Below are positions 1-9,133 of a DNA stretch of 43,521 nucleotides, piece by piece. A program made the position numbers and the translations under genes. Below the pieces are notes generated by a model. That model was not told the origin of the DNA, did no database searches, and was given only the letters and a program-made list of their open reading frames with translations. How positions within the stretch are numbered: position 1 is the stretch's first letter; the number at the start of each line of letters is the position of its first letter. This stretch comes from Myxococcota bacterium (lineage in GTDB: Bacteria; Myxococcota_A; Polyangia; Polyangiales; Houyiibacteriaceae): positions 1 through 43,521 of the forward strand of contig JANQQS010000156.1 in assembly GCA_028284955.1 (NCBI GenBank), read 5' to 3'.

Positions 1-20
1 CGATTTTCGCGAAAGAAATA

Positions 21-41
21 GGAAGAACGTCTTGTTCTTCC
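21..41 (-). terminator. Possible transcription terminator after the toxin-immunity genes
   Basis: A perfect 8-bp stem (GGAAGAAC / GTTCTTCC) with a 5-nt loop lies about 65 nt beyond the last minus-strand gene. On the minus strand it is followed by a moderately T-rich stretch (tatttctttcg). The stem is only half GC and the T-run is broken, so efficiency is uncertain. Confidence 0.4.
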
Positions 42-107
42 TTCCAGCCGATTACGCGTACTTGAAACATGCTTCCTCGTTCACCCATAGACCTAGACAT
101 GCTGTGA

Positions 108-482
108 CTAGATGGTGTGACCGCAGAAACGGTTCCAGTCATCGATGTATGCCTTCGCCGCGGGTCCGGCTTGATTGAGAATCCAACCAGATGCCGGATT
201 TCTGTCTATTGCCGACACGACGGCTTCGAGAAACCCCGTTGCGACTGCGTCCTTCTCAGGGTCTGTTCCATCTCGGAGGATGGCCTCGACGGATTCGAAA
301 ACTTCGGCCACCTGCTCGGAAGTCGGATTCGCATTTTCGATGAACGCCCGGCCTATCGCGCTCATCGACGTGTTGATGGGAGGGGGATCTGGCTGCCATT
401 CTTCGACCAGTTTCTCGACGGTGCTTCGAAGTGCTTCGATGCTTTGCGCAAGCTTCATTACTGCGTTCGGAACTTCTGCCAC
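108..482 (-). CDS. Small acidic protein, DUF7674/immunity-type, downstream of the RHS toxin
   Basis: 124 residues, no signal peptide or membrane segment. The start is a GTG at 482 with a strong GGAGGT ribosome site 5 nt upstream. The C-terminal part (FLEAVVSAIDRNP, then ILNQAGPAAKAYIDDWNRF) resembles, from memory, the DUF7674 family of small cytoplasmic proteins that often sit in toxin-immunity neighbourhoods. It lies 106 nt after the 94-residue immunity gene on the same strand, so it is either a second immunity gene or an orphan left from an earlier toxin tip. The function is inferred from context. A search of residues 60-124 against DUF7674 would settle the family. Confidence 0.65.
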   Translation of the reverse strand: MAEVPNAVMKLAQSIEALRSTVEKLVEEWQPDPPPINTSMSAIGRAFIENANPTSEQVAEVFESVEAILRDGTDPEKDAVATGFLEAVVSAIDRNPASGWILNQAGPAAKAYIDDWNRFCGHTI

Positions 483-588
483 TAGTTACCTCCGAGCGCG
501 TTCCGCGGATCGCGCATCACGTTTTCTGCGGCGGCTCGATCGCCAAAGCGGGCGGTTGGACTACTGTGATCGGTTCATCCAGATGCAT

Positions 589-873
589 CTACCCAACGGC
601 TTTCTCGCCAACCGCACGCAGTACCGCACTTGCCCAGATGAGTCCGTAGCCAAGCGGTTCCGACCTGCCATTGACGATGGCCAGTACGCGTGCCCAGTCG
701 TCGGTCAGTTGGCCGACGGTAAGTCCAGGCTGTTCGTACGCATCATACCGACCTTTTCTTGGCACCGACCAGTAGAAATCTTCCTCGATCTCGAACTCGG
801 ATTGACCGCTTTCGTCGAGATGTCTTAGTAGCATCTCGATAGCTTTTCGCAGGTCCTCTGTCGTCACTCGCAC
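589..873 (-). CDS. Putative immunity protein to the RHS C-terminal toxin
   Basis: 94 residues, cytoplasmic and acidic. The frame is open upstream inside the RHS gene, but the likely start is the GTG at 873. It has GAGGAG 6 nt upstream, embedded in the last codons of the RHS gene, and lies 1 nt after the RHS stop. The pattern FYWSVP, then YDAYEQPGLTVGQLTDDW, then PLGYGLIWASAVLRAVGEK is one I recognise in small proteins encoded immediately after polymorphic toxins. Its tight coupling to the toxin gene fits a neutralising partner made together with the toxin. GC is lower than in the RHS core (29/60 at 781-840). No enzymatic motif is visible. The immunity role is inferred from position and family resemblance. 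Confidence 0.75.
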   Translation of the reverse strand: MRVTTEDLRKAIEMLLRHLDESGQSEFEIEEDFYWSVPRKGRYDAYEQPGLTVGQLTDDWARVLAIVNGRSEPLGYGLIWASAVLRAVGEKAVG

Positions 874-874
874 T

Positions 875-3800
875 TCAGTCTCCTCGTCGAATAAGTTTTT
901 GAATCTGCTGTTCGAAGTTTCGTATTTCGTCCTCAAGATGTCGAATGCGACCGTTGATGATGCGTTGACGTACTTCGAGTGATGGCGCATCTCGTAGAAA
1001 ACCTTTGTTGTCAAAAGCACCAGGGTTTCGTTTGAACGCTTCCAGTTTTTCCCTGTGTTCGACAATGAGCTTTTCAAACGATCTGACCGATTTCTGTGCT
1101 TGCTTGCTAAGTTGATCGAGATTGTTTGCTTTTAGGGCCTTCGGTGTTTTGTTCGAGGCATTCTGCGCCGCGGATGAGGCTGTGTCACGTTTCGCAGCTC
1201 GTTCTGCAGCTTCTCGCGCGGCTTGTCGTGCAGATTGGGCGGCTTGGGCGGCTTGGTTTGTTTTGGTGACGGCGTCTGCGGCTTTGTCGCCGGCTTTTGC
1301 GGCTTTAATGGCGGCGCTGATTCCGCCGGGGATGGCGGGTGCGGCGAGGGCTGCGGCGTCCAGGGCGACGCCGCCTACGTCTAGGATTTTTTGGGTCAGC
1401 GAGGTGTGTTCGTCCCAGGAGCGGATGGATTGTATGCCGATGGCGAGGCTTGTGGCGTCGATGACGCTTTCGAAGTAGGCACCGCCGCGGTCTCGTTTCG
1501 AGACAGGGTTGTTGGCGGAGTAGCTGTAGAGGTTGAGCTGGCTCGCGAAGTCGGTGTCGAGTTCGGGTTGGGTGATGAGCAGCGGGTCGGGGGCGAGCCA
1601 TCGGCGGAGGGTGGGGTCGTAGGGGCGAACGCCGAGGTGGTAGTAGCCGTCGACGGGGTCGGGCTCGGAGGCGAGGTATTGGTGGATGGGGAGGGGCGTC
1701 TGGTTTGCGGTGCTTGCGTTTCCCCAGGCGTCGTAGTTTGCTTTTTGGGTGGCGATGTCGGGGGAGGGGGCGTCCATTCGGGTTTTGGCGAGGACGCTGC
1801 CGCGAACGTCGGTGTGGAGGAATCCAGATTCATCGGGTCGCCATTCTCCGGTCGAGAGCGACCAGGCGATTTCGGAGATGTTTTGGGTTCCGACGGGGAT
1901 TTGAATGAGGAGGAGGTCTTCGTCGGGGCGTATTTCCACGCCGCCAGGGAGCGAGAGCATGCGGCTTTGGGAAGCTCCCTGCGAGTCCGAAGTCAGCGTG
2001 GATCGCCACAGTCGTGAACCGTCTGGGCCGCAGAGGTGGTCGGTGGAAGCGCGGGGCCCGGAGACGTGTCGAAGGCATCCGGTTCCATCGAAGGTTAGCG
2101 CGCGAATGTCGCTGTCTGAGCGGCGATCTTCTTGGAGCCACCCGTCTTCGTCGTAGCGGAGGGCGCGCGTTCCAACGTGGGTGGCGGCTTGGGCGAGGTC
2201 GGCGCGGGTGTAGGTATAGATCTGGTCGGCGGCGCGGTGAACGTTTCCGCCTGACGAGTAGGCGAAGTCTTCGGTGAGGCGGCTGGTGTCGGCGCCGCTC
2301 GATACGTCGATGTCGGTACGTACGAGGCGGTCAAGCGCGTCGAAGACATGCCGCTTGTCGACTCGTTCGCCGGGGGAGAAATGAGATTCGGCGCGGGGAT
2401 TTCCGTTTTCGTCGTAGTTTGCGAGCGGGTAGGTTGAGCCCGCGAAGACGTCGCCTCGGCTGGCAAAGCTCAGGTCGGTGAGGTAGCCGCCCAGACGGTC
2501 GTAGAACCACCCCACTTGGACTTCATTTCCCAGTTCAGCAAAGACGAGTCGGTCGTGTACGTCGTAGTTTGCCTGGTGCACGACGGTGCGCGCGTCTTGC
2601 CCGTCTTCGGCGGCGACGAAGTTGACACGCCCGAGCCCGTCGTGCGCGAACACGATTTGGTGAGGCCCGGTGATGCCGCCGTAGGTCGTGCGCAAAGGTT
2701 GACCAAGGAGGCCGAACGACTGGTCGACGGAGTACGCGCTCGGCACTCCGGGAGGCAGCGCGCTCGCGATCTCATCGCTCAGCGCGACTCCGGTAAACGT
2801 TCGTCGACCGAAGGCGTCGTAGCCATAGCTCCACGAGCCTGACGCATGTTCGATGCCAGTGAGGCGGCCGAGGCCGAACGCGCCCTGTTGGCCTCCGGGA
2901 GCTTCGTCGTAGCGAAGCACCGTGCGCTGCGTGGTGGGCCCGAAACTCGGGTCGTGATAGCCTGCTTGAATGGCGATGGGGCGGCCGTAGTAGTCGCGCG
3001 TGATGCGGGTTTCGCGGCCGGCGGGAGTGTTCACCCGAACGAGATCGCCTTCGATGTCGTGGCAATAGGCGTAGGGGCTTCCGGCCGCGCCGGGCTGGTG
3101 CGGGAGCGTCGCGCGGCGCACTTTGCCGCCCAGGCCATATTCGAGCCGACGAACAAAGCCATCGCCGTCGATCACTTGCGCGATACGACCCAGGCCGTCG
3201 CGAACAAAGTCGTATGCCGCAAGCAGGCTTTGCCGGCTGCCCGAGCGAGCGTCTCCGTAGCGTTCGGTGCGAACAATGTCGCCGCGCAGGTTGGCGTAGC
3301 GCTGAGTGACGAAGCCGCGGGCATTGGTGAGCGTGGTCACTCTGTGTCCGCGGTCTTGGTCGATGGAGTAGGTGGTCGCCATCGCGGTGCCGTTCGGGCG
3401 AGTCACGTGGGTGGGGCGTCCGAACCCGTCATATGCGTACGTGGTCGCCGCTTCGCCTTGCGCGAGGCCGGTTTGATTCAGCGATACATCGTCGAGGCTG
3501 GAAACGGCGCGGGGCAAGTAGTCGACGATCGGTTGGCCAAAGCCATCGTAAACCGTGCGCTTCGTTCTTCGCAGTTCGGTCCGAGACGGGCCGGTAAAAC
3601 GCTCGACGCGGGCTAGCTCGGCGGATCCCGCATGCACCCCGTTGCCGCCTGATGCGTCGCTGTCGAATATGCCTCCGTCGAGGAACGCGCGCGTGGCGAA
3701 CGATTGGCCGGCAGTGGTGTACGTTTCGGTGGTGATGGCGGCAGGCCCCGTCTCAGGGTCGGCGTACGTATGCGCGCGAAGCAACACGCCGCCGGAGCCA

Positions 3801-6800
3801 AATTCGCTGCTGGGCCCATAGTCGAACAGAGGGCGGCCGCGGCCGTCGCGCGCGGTGCCGAAGGTTTCTCCGTTTACGCCTTGGCTCCATACACGTGCGC
3901 CATCGCGCGGATCGTGCACGTATCGTTCGCGCAAAGTGGGGACGCGGCCGTCGTTTGGCGCGCGCACCACGACCTCGCGCGGGTACAGCCCGCTATGGCC
4001 ATAGACGATGTCGATATGGCGGCGTCCGCTTCCATCCACGAGGAGCTCCGGCAAACCGAGTGCACTGTAGCGACGCACTTCGGTGATGGCGCGGGCTCCG
4101 GCATGGATGCAATCGCCTTCGCCGACGACTTCGGCGCGCTGGGTGACGCGTCCTCGGTCATCGAAGCGCGCATAGCGGTGCGATAGCGTTCGGTTCGGAG
4201 CAAACGAGCCTTGAATGTCCATGCGGCTTCCCGTGAGCCGCTGCTCCGAAACCAGTCCGAGCTGCCAACGGTCTGGGTGATGCGTATAGGTTCGGGTTAC
4301 GTCGACGCGGTCGGCATCTTGGCGAACGCGATTCGCGCTCTGCGCATCGGGCCCTGCGCTCGCGGCAGGCGCGCTGCTGCTCGCCGCGTTGCCTTCCGTG
4401 TCGGTTCGCGCATAGCCATATTCGTCAAAGTTTGATGCTACGTCGGCCGACCATGCGCAGCGGCCGGCGACGCATTCAGCGCGGAACGTGGTCCGCGGCC
4501 GGATGCGCACTGCGGCTGTAGGAGAAGCACTGCGGTTGCCAGAATTGCTGTGGTTGCGGGAAGCATTGGTATCAAGGCCGCGCACGTAGTAGTCGCGTCG
4601 CTCGGTGACCGTCGTGGTCCCATCGGTATCGATGCGCTCGACCCAGGACCCTTTGAGCGGGTGAAAAACTGGCGCGGTGGTTCCATCTACCGTTTCGACC
4701 GAAGGCTGAACGTCGTAGCGCACGGTACGGGTTCGCGTTCCGCCGACCGAACCGTCCGGGCGCACATTGCGAAAGCGGGTGACCACGCGCTCAAAGCCCA
4801 CCGCCGCAGAAGAGCCTTGCTCGCGCACAAAGTGGTCGTAGCTCAACTCGATCGCTTCTACCCCGGCGCGGCCGAAGCGCGCAAAGGCGCCGCTCGAAGG
4901 TCGGCGGGCTCGTCGAACCGCCGCGACAACGATTTTTCCCGCGGGCAGTTCGCCTTGTCGCTGAATCACCGGGAGCGCGCCGCCGGGGCGGGGCGATTTC
5001 GCGGCGGGCGATGTAGCGCTCAAGTAATCCGCTTCGAGCGTCGCGCCTCCGCTTCGTCGAACACGAGTTAACAAATCAGGTATGCGGCTTTGGTTGCGCC
5101 GCCACATCACGGGGTTGCTGCAGCGGGCCGGCCGCAGCGCGCTTCCGTCGCATAGGCTCGGGTACACCAAGTCGACCAGGCCATCGCCATCGACATCCAC
5201 CACGCGGCCGAGGTCGCTCGCGGCGAGCGGTCGGTTCAAGGTGCGCGCATTTGGGTCGCCTACGCCAAGTACAAAATCGCTCGGAATGTGCGACGATTTA
5301 AGGCGTAGAGGGAGTCGATTCGTTGCCGTTGCATGAACGAATCCGTTTGACGTATTGAGGTAGAGCTCTCGGATGATGCCCGGTTGGCTGCCCTGGCGCG
5401 TTGCGCGATGCGCGACCAAGACGTCGACCCGTCCATCGGCGTTGATGTCGGCCATCGCGGCGGACGACGGTGGCACCACGATATCGCTGCCTAGATCCGT
5501 GAAGCCAAACGACCCATTCTGGCACGCGCCGTCTCGGTTTTGCATCAGTGACAGTGGGTGGTCCTGGCTGAGCCCATAGCGCGCATCGGGCGACGACCAG
5601 GTTGCGTCCGGTGCGGTTTGCGCGCTCTCCGCGGCGTCGACATCGAAGCGATATCCTCGGTTCAGATACACGCTGTGCCCGGGGCCGCAGATGCGTGCCC
5701 AGGTGCTGAAGGCGGGGGCATTGGCTGCGACGAGGTCAGGCAGGCCGTCAGCGTTCACATCGAGCAGCTGGGCGTGAAAGTTTCGAATCGAAGGATAGCG
5801 GCGCGACTGTTCGCAACCGAGGCGATCTTCCGAAGCGAAACATTCCCAATCATTTTCGTCGGCGCCGAAAATCGTGCGTAAGCTTCCGGTGAAATCGCTG
5901 TCCGGTTGTGGATTGCGAAGCCCGTCTATTTCAAAATTGCCGCTTTCATGCGATTTATACGCTGCTGGTACGAACGAGGTGCTCAGCGTCTGATCCGCGG
6001 CGATGTCGAAGTCAGACGATGTGGTGGGGCGCTCTCGCATGACTTTGAGCAGCGCAATGTCGGCGCGACCGTCTGCGTTTAGATCTACGGTTGGCGCGTG
6101 AAAGTCGAGCATCGGTCGAGCGCGGATCTCCGCGCCTCGCACGCGGCGATCGTCGCATTCTGGTTTCAGCTCGACGGTGGGCTGTAGGCCTCGTGGCCAG
6201 CCGAGAATCTGGGCCACCCGAACTTCAGGCGTCCAGGTTTGGGTTCCGGGGCCGCGGCGTGCGACTAGGATGTTTTCCACGTGCCGCGCTGCGCCTCTCG
6301 TGTCGCACGCATCGGCGCGGCTACAAAAGCCTTGCGCCATTCCGCAGATCGGCGGGATGTTTTGTCGCGGGCACCCCAAGGCGTTGTCGTTCACGGGGCC
6401 GATGGGCCTTCCTTGCGACCCCAGGCTCATCAGGCTTCGGTGATTCGCGTCGAAGTCTTCCCAATACGCGCGCGTTTGATCGACAGAGTAGAGCGGCGTT
6501 TGACCAATCTGGCTGACGAGATCGCTGGTTTCGAGCCACGTCCCGATGCGGCTTTCATTGGGAAGGCCGGCGGGAGCGCCCCCCGGGACATTGTCCGCGC
6601 AATAGAGCCAGAAGAAGGGATTCTGGCAGTATTCGGAGCAGATGTAATCGTGCGCGCGTTCGATATCGTTCGGGTCGACGAGGGATAGCGAGGCAGGAAG
6701 CGCGGGGTCTCGAGTGACGGTTGGGGATTGCGACCCCGGCGAACCCTGTGACCCTGGAGACTGGCGGGGCGACCCGATCGGATCGGAAAGTTGCGGAGGC

Positions 6801-8821
6801 ACGTAACCCATGAGGCCAGCCGGCCTACCTCGATTTCCTAGCCCATCGAAGCGTGCGCGCACGTTCGGGTCGAGCGTCGGCACGCCACCCACGTCAATGG
6901 TTGGCCGGATGGTGGACGGTCGAACTGTCGAAGGTCGAATCGTGGTTGGCCGAGTAGTGGTCGGCCGAATCGTGGTCGGCTGAATCAGAGTGTCGATGTC
7001 CGGAGAATCGGCGACGAATGGAGGCAGCGGATCGGGGCAGGCGCGTCCTCCTCCAGGGGGCAGCCGAACGATGGGTCCGGAAGGGCTGCCTTCGTCGGGG
7101 TCGAAGCCGCGGCTTTCGCAGAGTCGACCGATCTCAACCGGCAGGTCGAAATCGTAGTGCATCACCGAGCGGCGCGCCGTGCCTCCTCCGACCGGCTGGT
7201 AGTATGCGACGAGGGGAAAGCTCAGCGCTTCTGGTGCGAGGTCGCGGTCGATGTCGGCCAACGCACGCACGAGCAGGCGGCTCGGGTAACCGGTGCCGTT
7301 CGGCCCAAGGGGCTGCCATCTTCCGGGCGCGATCTGCCGAAACGAATGTTCCCCCGCGACCCGCGCAACCGGCGTCTTTAGCCCGGCCGGATGGTAGGTT
7401 ACGTCCAGATCGCCGTCGCGGTCGATGTCGGAAAAGCGGTAGCCCGCGCGTCGCGACAGCGGCGTGAGCACACCCGAAGTGTCGTGGTGGGGAGGGACGA
7501 AGTCACGGCCACTGAACGACCACTCTTGGTAGACGCCGCTTGGCAATCCTGGCAAAGGAACGCGAGGCCCCCAAAAAGCATCCACGTTTTGATTGTCGGT
7601 GTAGTCCAGCCGAGTGACGATCGGCGCTGTGCTGCTCGCGGGAAACTCTTCTCGAACGCTGCGCAAAAGAAGACGCCCGGTGTCAGTGCTGGGCGTCAAA
7701 TCGAGCCGATAACGACGATACATCGTCTGGCCGACCGGGCCGCTCACACGCTCTGGGCCGACCACGCCAAACGTAGGGCCGGTGACTTGAATTTCTTCGA
7801 TCGCGCTGCTGAGGCGAATATGTCCGCGCAGCATGTCCAGCGTCCCGCGGTAATCTCGAATCGTGGTGCGGATAGCAAATGGATGCGCATACCTGGCGCG
7901 TGGATTTCCGCCCCAGCGCGCCCACCGGAGCACGGGTTTGGCTTGCGGCGTGCTCCATGCAGAAGAATCCTGGGCGCCGCGGTCTTGTTCGTCGATGTGG
8001 TGGTAGGCGTAGTCGACGGTGTTGCCGCTCGTGTCTTCCTCTCGAATCAGGAGCCACTGGTGTGTTCCGAGCTCGTTGCGCACGCGAGCGTTCGGTTCGA
8101 AGCCAGGAGCCGTCGCCGAGACAGGGCTCGTGGGCGGAAGCGCGCCGTAGAATCTCTTGACGCCGGAGGGCAAGTGTTCGACCCAGCGGTCGCCGGTCGG
8201 GAGATATTCGTAGCGAACCGGCGCGCGTTCGCGCCGAGGCCCAAACACAACCGCGCCGCGCGACCTCGACGCGAGGCCTCCCGCGTCCGCAAACGCCACC
8301 AATTCTCCCGTAGGACCTTCGTAGCGAGCGCTTATGGGGTATTGTAGCGCGCCGTTCGATTCTTCTAGCTTAGGAAACCCGTTTCGTGTGGATCGACGAA
8401 TGCTCGGGACGCTCAGCGACCAACCGGCGCCTACTTCGGAATCTTGTCGAAAGGTATCGCTCGAATAGTGGAGCGCGATGCTGGGCTGCATACCTCGAGG
8501 GCCCGGCGGCGTATGAATCGGAATCACATGTTCGAGCGCGCCAGAGGCGGAGACTGGCGCGGTTCGGTTTTGCAGCGCGCTCTTTTCTCCATCGCGGGCC
8601 GCCGCCTGTTCTAAGCTGATGCTCTGATCAGAGAAATTAAACGCGTTTTCATCTCCGCCGTTGTCGGCGCCGGGCGTGCTGACCGCTCCGCCGGTTTGGC
8701 CTTGAGCCATCGGCACAGCGCCCCAAAACATCAGCGTAGAAAGCAGCGCAGCCGCAACTTTGTGAACAAACCCGCGCCGTATTCCAGTTCGTCGAGCTCC
8801 GTGATTCGAAATGCGCAACAT
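875..8821 (-). CDS. Giant secreted SpvB/FG-GAP/RHS polymorphic toxin
   Basis: 2648 residues; ATG at 8821 with GGAGGG 4 nt upstream. An N-terminal signal peptide (basic start, hydrophobic core near residues 23-38, then AQGQ) points to Sec export. About residues 90-400 form an SpvB/TcaC-like domain (GALEHVIPIHTPPG, GAGWSLSVPSI). FG-GAP/VCBS calcium-loop repeats follow (DIDRDGDLD, DLNADGRAD, DVNADGLPD, DINADGRVD, DVDGDGLVD). The middle has TcdB/YD-type shell repeats. The RHS core signature (GYYHLGVRPYDPTLRRWLAPDP, then LNLYSYSANNPVSKRDRGG) ends near residue 2447. Residues 2448-2648 are the variable tip: an Ala-rich linker plus a helical domain containing DNKGFLRDAP and IINGRIRHLEDEI. In this class the RHS shell encapsulates and delivers the tip. 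The target of this tip is not recognisable to me. Confidence 0.9.
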   Translation of the reverse strand: MLRISNHGARRTGIRRGFVHKVAAALLSTLMFWGAVPMAQGQTGGAVSTPGADNGGDENAFNFSDQSISLEQAAARDGEKSALQNRTAPVSASGALEHVIPIHTPPGPRGMQPSIALHYSSDTFRQDSEVGAGWSLSVPSIRRSTRNGFPKLEESNGALQYPISARYEGPTGELVAFADAGGLASRSRGAVVFGPRRERAPVRYEYLPTGDRWVEHLPSGVKRFYGALPPTSPVSATAPGFEPNARVRNELGTHQWLLIREEDTSGNTVDYAYHHIDEQDRGAQDSSAWSTPQAKPVLRWARWGGNPRARYAHPFAIRTTIRDYRGTLDMLRGHIRLSSAIEEIQVTGPTFGVVGPERVSGPVGQTMYRRYRLDLTPSTDTGRLLLRSVREEFPASSTAPIVTRLDYTDNQNVDAFWGPRVPLPGLPSGVYQEWSFSGRDFVPPHHDTSGVLTPLSRRAGYRFSDIDRDGDLDVTYHPAGLKTPVARVAGEHSFRQIAPGRWQPLGPNGTGYPSRLLVRALADIDRDLAPEALSFPLVAYYQPVGGGTARRSVMHYDFDLPVEIGRLCESRGFDPDEGSPSGPIVRLPPGGGRACPDPLPPFVADSPDIDTLIQPTTIRPTTTRPTTIRPSTVRPSTIRPTIDVGGVPTLDPNVRARFDGLGNRGRPAGLMGYVPPQLSDPIGSPRQSPGSQGSPGSQSPTVTRDPALPASLSLVDPNDIERAHDYICSEYCQNPFFWLYCADNVPGGAPAGLPNESRIGTWLETSDLVSQIGQTPLYSVDQTRAYWEDFDANHRSLMSLGSQGRPIGPVNDNALGCPRQNIPPICGMAQGFCSRADACDTRGAARHVENILVARRGPGTQTWTPEVRVAQILGWPRGLQPTVELKPECDDRRVRGAEIRARPMLDFHAPTVDLNADGRADIALLKVMRERPTTSSDFDIAADQTLSTSFVPAAYKSHESGNFEIDGLRNPQPDSDFTGSLRTIFGADENDWECFASEDRLGCEQSRRYPSIRNFHAQLLDVNADGLPDLVAANAPAFSTWARICGPGHSVYLNRGYRFDVDAAESAQTAPDATWSSPDARYGLSQDHPLSLMQNRDGACQNGSFGFTDLGSDIVVPPSSAAMADINADGRVDVLVAHRATRQGSQPGIIRELYLNTSNGFVHATATNRLPLRLKSSHIPSDFVLGVGDPNARTLNRPLAASDLGRVVDVDGDGLVDLVYPSLCDGSALRPARCSNPVMWRRNQSRIPDLLTRVRRSGGATLEADYLSATSPAAKSPRPGGALPVIQRQGELPAGKIVVAAVRRARRPSSGAFARFGRAGVEAIELSYDHFVREQGSSAAVGFERVVTRFRNVRPDGSVGGTRTRTVRYDVQPSVETVDGTTAPVFHPLKGSWVERIDTDGTTTVTERRDYYVRGLDTNASRNHSNSGNRSASPTAAVRIRPRTTFRAECVAGRCAWSADVASNFDEYGYARTDTEGNAASSSAPAASAGPDAQSANRVRQDADRVDVTRTYTHHPDRWQLGLVSEQRLTGSRMDIQGSFAPNRTLSHRYARFDDRGRVTQRAEVVGEGDCIHAGARAITEVRRYSALGLPELLVDGSGRRHIDIVYGHSGLYPREVVVRAPNDGRVPTLRERYVHDPRDGARVWSQGVNGETFGTARDGRGRPLFDYGPSSEFGSGGVLLRAHTYADPETGPAAITTETYTTAGQSFATRAFLDGGIFDSDASGGNGVHAGSAELARVERFTGPSRTELRRTKRTVYDGFGQPIVDYLPRAVSSLDDVSLNQTGLAQGEAATTYAYDGFGRPTHVTRPNGTAMATTYSIDQDRGHRVTTLTNARGFVTQRYANLRGDIVRTERYGDARSGSRQSLLAAYDFVRDGLGRIAQVIDGDGFVRRLEYGLGGKVRRATLPHQPGAAGSPYAYCHDIEGDLVRVNTPAGRETRITRDYYGRPIAIQAGYHDPSFGPTTQRTVLRYDEAPGGQQGAFGLGRLTGIEHASGSWSYGYDAFGRRTFTGVALSDEIASALPPGVPSAYSVDQSFGLLGQPLRTTYGGITGPHQIVFAHDGLGRVNFVAAEDGQDARTVVHQANYDVHDRLVFAELGNEVQVGWFYDRLGGYLTDLSFASRGDVFAGSTYPLANYDENGNPRAESHFSPGERVDKRHVFDALDRLVRTDIDVSSGADTSRLTEDFAYSSGGNVHRAADQIYTYTRADLAQAATHVGTRALRYDEDGWLQEDRRSDSDIRALTFDGTGCLRHVSGPRASTDHLCGPDGSRLWRSTLTSDSQGASQSRMLSLPGGVEIRPDEDLLLIQIPVGTQNISEIAWSLSTGEWRPDESGFLHTDVRGSVLAKTRMDAPSPDIATQKANYDAWGNASTANQTPLPIHQYLASEPDPVDGYYHLGVRPYDPTLRRWLAPDPLLITQPELDTDFASQLNLYSYSANNPVSKRDRGGAYFESVIDATSLAIGIQSIRSWDEHTSLTQKILDVGGVALDAAALAAPAIPGGISAAIKAAKAGDKAADAVTKTNQAAQAAQSARQAAREAAERAAKRDTASSAAQNASNKTPKALKANNLDQLSKQAQKSVRSFEKLIVEHREKLEAFKRNPGAFDNKGFLRDAPSLEVRQRIINGRIRHLEDEIRNFEQQIQKLIRRGD
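878..1480 (-). other. Variable C-terminal toxin tip of the RHS protein
   Basis: The 201 residues after the RHS core signature: a possible hydrophobic helix pair (GVALDAAALAAPAIPGGISAA), an Ala/Lys-rich linker, then about 80 residues of predicted amphipathic helix around EKLEAFKRNP, DNKGFLRDAP and RQRIINGRIRHL. The last segment matches my memory of a recurrent module at the ends of polymorphic toxins that is paired with immunity proteins of the type encoded next. GC drops sharply here: 27/60 at 901-960 against 43/60 at 1561-1620 in the RHS core. That is the usual mark of tip exchange. No catalytic motif is evident, so the killing activity, if any, may lie in the Ala-rich part or be a helical pore or nuclease type I cannot name. 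Confidence 0.6.
6902..6991 (-). repeat. Six 15-nt tandem units inside the RHS gene
   Basis: Six imperfect 15-nt units (for example cggccgaatcgtggt at 6962-6976) encode the pentapeptide series (T/S)T(I/T/V)RP, beginning LIQP. The array lies between FG-GAP domains in a Pro-rich low-complexity linker of the giant RHS protein. Unit loss or gain keeps the frame, so length could vary between strains. Confidence 0.85.
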
Positions 8822-8964
8822 CCAGCCCTCCGCCGCCTGTCGTTTGCGCGCTTATCGACCGGTACAGGAGCGAGTTGCGGAAAAAGTGGCTTAGTTCGTC
8901 AGCATCATGCTCGGCTGGTGGACGCAACCGTCTTGCCCGCGACGACCCAACCCCGAAGCCAAAG

Positions 8965-9100
8965 CCTCTCCCGATCCCAACCCCGCTGCCCTTCCTGATC
9001 CTGACCCCGATCCCGATCCTCATCCCGAACCCGATGCCCCTCCCGATCCCGATCCTCATCCCGTTCTCGCTGCAAACCAGCAGCTCACGATCAGCGCAAT
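8965..9100. repeat. GC-rich hexanucleotide module, left copy (inverted relative to 43279-43386)
   Basis: Between the RHS start and the DUF262 remnant, the plus strand reads as degenerate ccgatc/ccgacc hexamers that would encode Asp-Pro repeats. The hexamers lead into a unique segment. The reverse complement of 9061-9100 matches 43279-43318 at 32 of 40 positions by eye. A 16-nt block (GGGGTCAGGATCAGGA) and a Gly/Thr-rich tail are also shared. A plus-strand frame (8907-9191) could encode a short Asp-Pro-rich peptide, but there is no convincing ribosome site or signal peptide. I treat the region as a repeat module rather than a gene. Confidence 0.7.
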
Positions 9101-9133
9101 CGGTGGGACGTTCATGATACAGTCGCCTTCGGC

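Noticed and set aside
2846..3616. Long plus-strand frame (256 codons) opposite the RHS gene
   Set aside because: Antisense of a clearly coding, GC-rich gene; the translation lacks any domain and its length is expected from third-position GC bias.
7391..8347. 318-codon plus-strand frame opposite the RHS N-terminal region
   Set aside because: Arg/Ala-rich shadow of the SpvB domain with no ribosome site or recognisable motif.
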